From the NCBI GenBank assembly GCA_045586185.1, contig JAZMZV010000160.1, forward strand, positions 1 to 64,000: a stretch of DNA of 64,000 bases, written 5' to 3'. Made by a program: the position numbers and the translations under genes. The DNA is from RUG11551 sp045586185 (lineage in GTDB: Bacteria > Planctomycetota > Planctomycetia > Pirellulales > Thermoguttaceae). Below, piece after piece: positions 59,516-64,000 of the stretch. A model generated the notes under the pieces. That model ran no database searches. It was not told the origin of the DNA and saw only the letters and a list, made by a program, of their open reading frames with translations. Each line of letters opens with the position of its first letter. Positions within the stretch are counted from its first letter, which is position 1.

Positions 59516-59697
59516 ATAAAGTTGCAATATGTGGAGTTCGACGGCTTACCGTCGCTTTCATTACCATAACCGCCGAGAACAACAAAAAACGTAATTCGTG
59601 CAGATAACGCAATGAACAATAAACGAAAATTATTGATCGAACATAATTTGCACGAAAGACATACTTGGAAATTCTTAACTTTTTCCCTTTAAAAGCG

Positions 59698-61110
59698 ATG
59701 TCAAGCCGTCGCACTCCAAAAATGACGCCCATGATCAATACGCTGTATCTTCCTGAACTTCGTGAAATGTTGGCGAACGACGACAAACAAGGTCTCAAAG
59801 AATTCTGCGAGGCGTTGCACCACCCGTACCAAACGGCGGAGTTTATGGAAGGGCTTACTGCGGAGGAATGCTGGGCGGTTCTTCGCTGCGCGGACATGTC
59901 CGACCGCGTCGACATCTTCCTGTATCTTCCATGGGAAAAGCAGGTGGAGATGTTCGAGACGGGCGATCCGAAAGAAGCCGGCGAGTTCATCGCCTACCTG
60001 CCTCCTGACGACCGCGTCGACCTTCTCAACGAACTGCCGGACGAAATCGCCGAACGAATCATGCAGATGGCTCCGGAGGAGGATCGGCACGATATTCAGC
60101 GGCTGTCGCAGTACGACGAAAACACCGTCGGCGCTATCATGACCACAGCCGTGGCGAAGATCACGGAAAACCTCACTCCCCGCGAGGCGGTCGAAGCCGC
60201 GAAAAAGCAGGCGGAGGAAATGGAAACGATTTACTATTTGTACGTCGTTGACGAGGAAGACCATCTTCGCGGGCTGCTCACGTTCCGGGAACTGATCTGT
60301 TCGCTGGGCAAGCCGGACGTCAAAGTGTCCGACATCATGGAGCGAAACCTCATCACCATCAAGCCGACCGAGGACCGGGAAGAGGCGTCGATGCTTGTTG
60401 CCAAGTACGACGTGCTGGCTCTGCCGGTGGTCGACGACGAATACCATCTAATCGGGATTATCACCCACGACGACGTCATGGACGTTGTTATTGACGAGGC
60501 GGAAGAAGACGCTCAGATCGCAGCCGGCGTTAGCCCCCTCGAAGGGGACTACCTGGACTCGCCGATTCACACGATCGTCTGGAAGCGCGGCATGTGGCTG
60601 GTGATTCTGTTTATCGGCGCGTTCTTAACGGCGTTTACGCTCGACCGATACGACGAAAAATTGTCGCAGGCGATCTGGCTTGTTATTTTCGTCCCGATGA
60701 TTGTCTCCGCCGGCGGAAACTCCGGGAACCAGTCTGCGACGCTGGTAATTACGTCTTTAACCAACGGGTCGATTCACCCCTACGATGCGTTAAAAGTGTT
60801 CCGGCGCGAAATTGTAATTGGACTGTCGCTGGGCTGTATTCTGGGTCTGGTCGGGATTGCATACGCCTTGGGATACTCGTGGATTAACGGTATAGACGAC
60901 TGGATACGGGTGGCTCTCATCTTGCCGATAACGCTAATTCTGGTCGTCCTATGCGGCTCGGTAATTGGGGCGATGCTGCCGCTGTTCTTCTCAAAAATCG
61001 GGCTTGACCCGGCTTTGATGAGCAACCCGTTTGTCGCGGGAATTATCGACGTCATGGGACTGGTCATTTACCTCCACGTCGCGTTTCTCTTCCTGCCGGG
61101 GCTGCATTAA
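59698..61110 (+). CDS. mgtE: MgtE-type magnesium transporter
   Basis: About 470 residues from the ATG at 59698 (MSSRRTPKMTPM); ATGs at 59722 and 59731 are alternatives and none has a clear ribosome site. Layout is standard: a superhelical N domain (about 20-140; YLPPDDRVDLLNELPDEIAERIM), a CBS pair (about 145-270; TENLTPREAVEAAKKQAEEM, VSDIMERNLITIKPTEDREE), the plug helix and five TM helices in the last 190 residues, including the pore signature region NSGNQSATLVITSLTNG. The CBS/N domains close the pore when cytoplasmic Mg2+ is high. The protein has the acidic residues at the N/CBS interface that bind regulatory Mg2+. Confidence 0.93.
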   Translation: MSSRRTPKMTPMINTLYLPELREMLANDDKQGLKEFCEALHHPYQTAEFMEGLTAEECWAVLRCADMSDRVDIFLYLPWEKQVEMFETGDPKEAGEFIAYLPPDDRVDLLNELPDEIAERIMQMAPEEDRHDIQRLSQYDENTVGAIMTTAVAKITENLTPREAVEAAKKQAEEMETIYYLYVVDEEDHLRGLLTFRELICSLGKPDVKVSDIMERNLITIKPTEDREEASMLVAKYDVLALPVVDDEYHLIGIITHDDVMDVVIDEAEEDAQIAAGVSPLEGDYLDSPIHTIVWKRGMWLVILFIGAFLTAFTLDRYDEKLSQAIWLVIFVPMIVSAGGNSGNQSATLVITSLTNGSIHPYDALKVFRREIVIGLSLGCILGLVGIAYALGYSWINGIDDWIRVALILPITLILVVLCGSVIGAMLPLFFSKIGLDPALMSNPFVAGIIDVMGLVIYLHVAFLFLPGLH

Positions 61111-61112
61111 AT

Positions 61113-61190
61113 ATAGAGTACTTAGTGCATAGTACTTAGTGCATAGTACGCAAGCTTTCATCCCTATGCCCTATGCACTATACACTCCGA
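61113..61190 (+). repeat. Heptamer-hairpin element between mgtE and the kinase gene
   Basis: Alternating TAGTACT/TAGTGCA heptamers, core TACGCAAGCTTTCATCC (61146-61162), then CTATGCC/CTATGCA units. It begins about 3 bases after the mgtE stop codon. Confidence 0.85.
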
Positions 61191-61486
61191 ACTACAAAAA
61201 CAGGCGCATTTATTTTCAATATACTCTGTCAATATTCCCCCTAAAAACCTGTTTTTCCACAACGATATATTATTTTGAATAAAATTTTTAAAAAATATTC
61301 GTGGATTTTGGACGCAAATACTGGTAAAAGACTAAATAGATACTATAATATTACACATAGAGTATTGTAATAGGGTAATCCTGTACGATATATTCTATTA
61401 GCAGAAATTTCGTCTCTGACCAATGCGCGGGCAAACGCATTCCGGTCAGAGGTTTACAATATACCTTATTTAGGAAACCGGCTCGG
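61191..61486 (+). promoter_or_regulatory. Leader region of the kinase gene with a two-part hairpin
   Basis: Non-coding, A/T-rich. A TATAAT at 61344-61349 is a possible -10 (poor -35). At 61414-61451 CTCTGACC and then AATGCG pair with CGCATT and GGTCAGAG (8 + 6 bp, 2-nt bulge, 8-nt loop), ending about 35 nt before the ATG. The long hairpin and ~135-nt leader suggest post-transcriptional control; no known riboswitch was recognised. Confidence 0.5.
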
Positions 61487-63595
61487 ATGGCAAAACCGAC
61501 TTGGGAACAGCTGATTGAAAACTTCCCGCGTACAAAGCTGATTGAAGACGCTCAGTGGGAATCGCTCAAGCAGGAATGGCAGGATACCGCAGACGAATCC
61601 GTTAAGACGGACGTCGACGCGTTTCTGCAGTTCCTTGTGGACAAAGGCGCTATTACGCCTTGGCACATGGAAAATCTGCTTTCAGGGAAGTACAAGGGCT
61701 TTTTCCTGGGGTCGTATAAACTTCTTAAACACATCGGCGCAGGCGGAATGAGCAGCGTCTATCTGGGCGAACACACCATGATGGGGCGACAGGTCGCCAT
61801 CAAGATTTTGCCTCGCAGCCGGGTCAGTTCCGATACAAGTTATCTTCAGCGCTTCATGCAGGAAGCGCAGGCGGCGGCTTCGCTTAACCATCCCAATATT
61901 GTAACAGCGTACGACATCGACAACGAAAACGGAATTTACTATTTCGTGATGGAATACGTCGATGGCAAAGACCTCAACGGGATTGTCAAGTCAGACGGCC
62001 CGTTAGACTACGCTGTCGCGGCAGACTACATCTGTCAGGCGGCATGCGGTCTGGCGCACGCTCACGAACGCGGGTTGATTCACCGTGACATGAAACCCGC
62101 CAACCTGCTGGTCGATCCCAACGGAACGGTTAAAATCCTTGACATGGGCTTGGCTCTGTTTTCCGAATCCGACCGCGCCAGTTTGACCTTGGCGTACGAC
62201 GAAAACGTTTTGGGAACGGCAGACTATCTCGCCCCGGAACAGGCGCGCAACTCTCACACAGTAGACGCTCGCGCTGACATTTACTCCCTCGGCTGTACGC
62301 TGTATTTCCTTTTGACAGGTCATCCGCCCTTCACAGAAGGAACGCTGCCGCAAAGAATTCTGGCTCATCAGCAAAAGAATCCGCCAGAGATTACCGTTGA
62401 CCGTCCAGACTGTCCGCCGGACCTGGTCGCTATCTGTAAAAAGATGATGATGAAAAAGGCGGATCAGCGTCAGCAGAGCATGCTGGAAGTTCAGGGGAAC
62501 CTGACGGACTGGCTTTTGGTTCATGGATATTTGCCCAATAACGAATCCATGGACAATATTGTCAGAGCGCGCAACCGGCTGGACGAGTTACAGCGTTTTA
62601 TCGAAAACCCGTCAGACGCGTCCAATTCTGGTTCCAGTTCCGGCGACTCCGTCGTCAATCTGGATTTCGGCTTTGGAAGCGGCGCGTCCGGCTCCGGCAG
62701 TAAAAGTCCAATCGGTCACACTGGCGACAAAAAGAAAGGCGGATCTTCTTCCAGCAACAACAAAAAGAAGGGAGGGCTTTTCGCTGGGTTCTTTGCTCCG
62801 GGGAAAAAGTCCAAACCAGGGTCTGGACGCAAACTCGGCAAACCCTCAACGGAAGATTCCAGCGTTGTTTCAGACGAACTGGATTCCAACTCGGCTTCGT
62901 CGTCAACAAAGTCGACTGATTTGTCGGCGTTGGTTGCCATGGCAGACGCTATCGAAGAATCGAGTGACAACAACAAGGAAGATTTCGCCGCGTTTCTGAA
63001 CAAGACGTCGCAAGAGAACAAGCCGGCTCCAACGCCAGAAGCCGCCAATCCGAAACCTGCTCAAAAACCGGTTCAAAATCTTGTCAACGGACGTCCGGAA
63101 CCGTCGCCTATTGCCGTTAAGAAAACCCCGGCGGCTCCGGCTGGCGCTCAGGAAAAGCCTGTAACAGGACAACCGGAAAAATTGTCTTCCGCACAAACCG
63201 CCGTTGGACAAAAAGCCGCGCCCAAGCCTCAGCAGCCCGCTAAACCTCAGCAGCCAGTTAAACCACAGCAGCCTGTGAAACCTCAACAGCCCGTTAAAGC
63301 GCCGGTTAATAAAGTTCCGGTCAACAAAGCGCCGCAAACCAGCGCAGCGCCTAAACCTGCTCCTAAGCCGGCTAACGCGGACAGCAAACAGGAAATCTCC
63401 GCTTCCAGGTCTGGAATTTCAAAATCAGGAACGGTTAAGCCGATCGGTACAAAGCCGGGCGACAAGAAACCTCATCGTCCTGTCAAGCGCCAAAAACAAC
63501 AGGCGTCTTCAAAAACGACAATTATTATCGGCGTCGTTTGCGCTGTTGCCGCGGCTGCTATCGGCGTCGTTCTGTTCTTTGTATTAAACAAGTAA
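61487..63595 (+). CDS. Transmembrane Ser/Thr protein kinase
   Basis: A 702-residue Hanks-type kinase. Residues 1-70 are a helical region found ahead of planctomycete kinases (PTWEQLIENFPRTKLIEDAQ). The kinase domain covers about 76-345: P-loop HIGAGGMSSVYLG, Lys106 in VAIKIL, catalytic HRDMKPAN (199-206) and the metal-binding Asp219 in DMG, a variant of DFG. GTADYLAPEQAR marks the activation-loop end. A long Ser/Gly then Pro/Lys/Ala-rich linker follows (about 390-670, including AKPQQPVKPQQPVKPQQP). A single TM helix (TTIIIGVVCAVAAAAIGVVL) ends the chain, so the kinase is cytoplasmic with almost nothing outside. All catalytic residues are present. One base before a DinG-like gene. Confidence 0.94.
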   Translation: MAKPTWEQLIENFPRTKLIEDAQWESLKQEWQDTADESVKTDVDAFLQFLVDKGAITPWHMENLLSGKYKGFFLGSYKLLKHIGAGGMSSVYLGEHTMMGRQVAIKILPRSRVSSDTSYLQRFMQEAQAAASLNHPNIVTAYDIDNENGIYYFVMEYVDGKDLNGIVKSDGPLDYAVAADYICQAACGLAHAHERGLIHRDMKPANLLVDPNGTVKILDMGLALFSESDRASLTLAYDENVLGTADYLAPEQARNSHTVDARADIYSLGCTLYFLLTGHPPFTEGTLPQRILAHQQKNPPEITVDRPDCPPDLVAICKKMMMKKADQRQQSMLEVQGNLTDWLLVHGYLPNNESMDNIVRARNRLDELQRFIENPSDASNSGSSSGDSVVNLDFGFGSGASGSGSKSPIGHTGDKKKGGSSSSNNKKKGGLFAGFFAPGKKSKPGSGRKLGKPSTEDSSVVSDELDSNSASSSTKSTDLSALVAMADAIEESSDNNKEDFAAFLNKTSQENKPAPTPEAANPKPAQKPVQNLVNGRPEPSPIAVKKTPAAPAGAQEKPVTGQPEKLSSAQTAVGQKAAPKPQQPAKPQQPVKPQQPVKPQQPVKAPVNKVPVNKAPQTSAAPKPAPKPANADSKQEISASRSGISKSGTVKPIGTKPGDKKPHRPVKRQKQQASSKTTIIIGVVCAVAAAAIGVVLFFVLNK

Positions 63596-63596
63596 T

Positions 63597-64000
63597 ATGC
63601 CGCTTAACGTTCTGGACATATTAGGAGCAACGGGTTCCGTTGCTCGACGTCTGACGAATTACGAACCCCGTCCCATGCAATTGGAGATGGCTCAGGCGGT
63701 ATACGACGCTATGGACAAAAACCATCATCTGATGGTTGAGGCGGGAACGGGCGTCGGCAAGAGTTTTGCGTATCTTGTCCCGGCAATGCTCAAGATTTCG
63801 GACAACCGCGAAAAGCGGGGCTTGTTCGAGGACATGCCAACGGACGACGACCGCTTGCGCGTTGTCGTGGCGACGCATACAATTCATTTACAGGAACAAC
63901 TCGTCCAGAAAGACATTCCCTTTTTGCAGAGCGTTTTTCCAGACGAATTTTCTGTCGTTCTGGTCAAAGGACGATCGAATTACGTCTGCAAACGACGTCT
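63597..64000 (+). CDS. DinG-type ATP-dependent helicase, N-terminal part (cut by window end)
   Basis: The first ~134 residues of a superfamily 2 XPD/DinG-like helicase. Visible are the Q-like motif NYEPRPMQLEMAQAVYDAM, Walker A VEAGTGVGKSFAYLVPAM, motif Ia ATHTIHLQEQLVQKD, and VVLVKGRSNYVCKRR, where the first of the four Fe-S cluster cysteines is expected. DinG enzymes unwind damaged or stalled DNA, R-loops and G-quadruplexes. The ATG lies one base after the kinase stop codon, so translation is probably coupled. The 3' end is outside the window. Confidence 0.88.
   Translation, partial: MPLNVLDILGATGSVARRLTNYEPRPMQLEMAQAVYDAMDKNHHLMVEAGTGVGKSFAYLVPAMLKISDNREKRGLFEDMPTDDDRLRVVVATHTIHLQEQLVQKDIPFLQSVFPDEFSVVLVKGRSNYVCKRR

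Noticed and set aside
59516..59697. Magnesium riboswitch before mgtE
   Set aside because: I could find only a short GACGG/CCGTC hairpin, not the multi-stem M-box layout.

Overview
The window looks like a chromosome segment of a member of the Planctomycetota, probably a gut- or sediment-type relative of the Pirellulales. This is inferred from gene content, not from any search. Pointers are a DUF1559 pilin-like protein, a PEP-CTERM protein with a LamG-like fold, a planctomycete-type Ser/Thr kinase with a low-complexity linker, cytochrome/beta-propeller proteins with CXXCH motifs (one resembling the hydrazine-synthase alpha subunit), a full MoxR-DUF58-Bat operon and an excisionase-type HTH fused to a PTS EIIA domain. 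No rRNA, tRNA, CRISPR array, transposase or phage module was seen. Good -35/-10 pairs (TTGACA-like, 16-17 bp, TATAAT-like) precede many genes.

Layout. 0-4.2 kb: two tandem secreted ankyrin-repeat proteins (minus). 4.3-13.6 kb: four exported plus-strand proteins (alpha/beta-hydrolase lipoprotein, glycosidase-like protein, an orphan, and an HzsA-like di-CXXCH protein). 14-22 kb: a membrane orphan, lpdA, and the transcription/translation block nusA-infB-rbfA (minus), with a terminator-like hairpin in the nusA leader. 22-28.9 kb: phosphodiester glycosidase, zinc-ribbon coiled coil, pgsA, galU, HTH-EIIA regulator, PEP-CTERM protein and a small membrane protein. 29-32.8 kb: araA, ruvX (minus) and a second lipase. 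32.8-43.9 kb: an unknown membrane protein facing the minus-strand operon moxR, DUF58, a one-TM protein, batA, batB-batC fusion, batD-batE fusion. 44-55.4 kb: an endonuclease-III-like protein with a histone-like tail, TPR protein, yebC, hydrolase, HEAT/TPR protein, pilin-like protein, cytochrome/beta-propeller protein. 55.7-64 kb: third ankyrin protein (minus), higBA toxin-antitoxin, mgtE, Ser/Thr kinase and the start of a DinG-type helicase.

The most unusual thing is between the genes. About sixteen gaps carry a hairpin-like element made of two arms of tandem heptamers around a short core reading close to ACGCAAGCGCCTCA. The heptamer differs from copy to copy. The core reads along the direction of transcription wherever it is recognisable. 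The first arm nearly always contains TAG, TAA or TGA and often supplies the stop codon, and sometimes the last residues, of the preceding gene. In one place the heptamers are read through in frame, joining BatB to BatC. Other gaps hold two or three further families of modular palindromic repeats, some with compensatory base changes in their stems.
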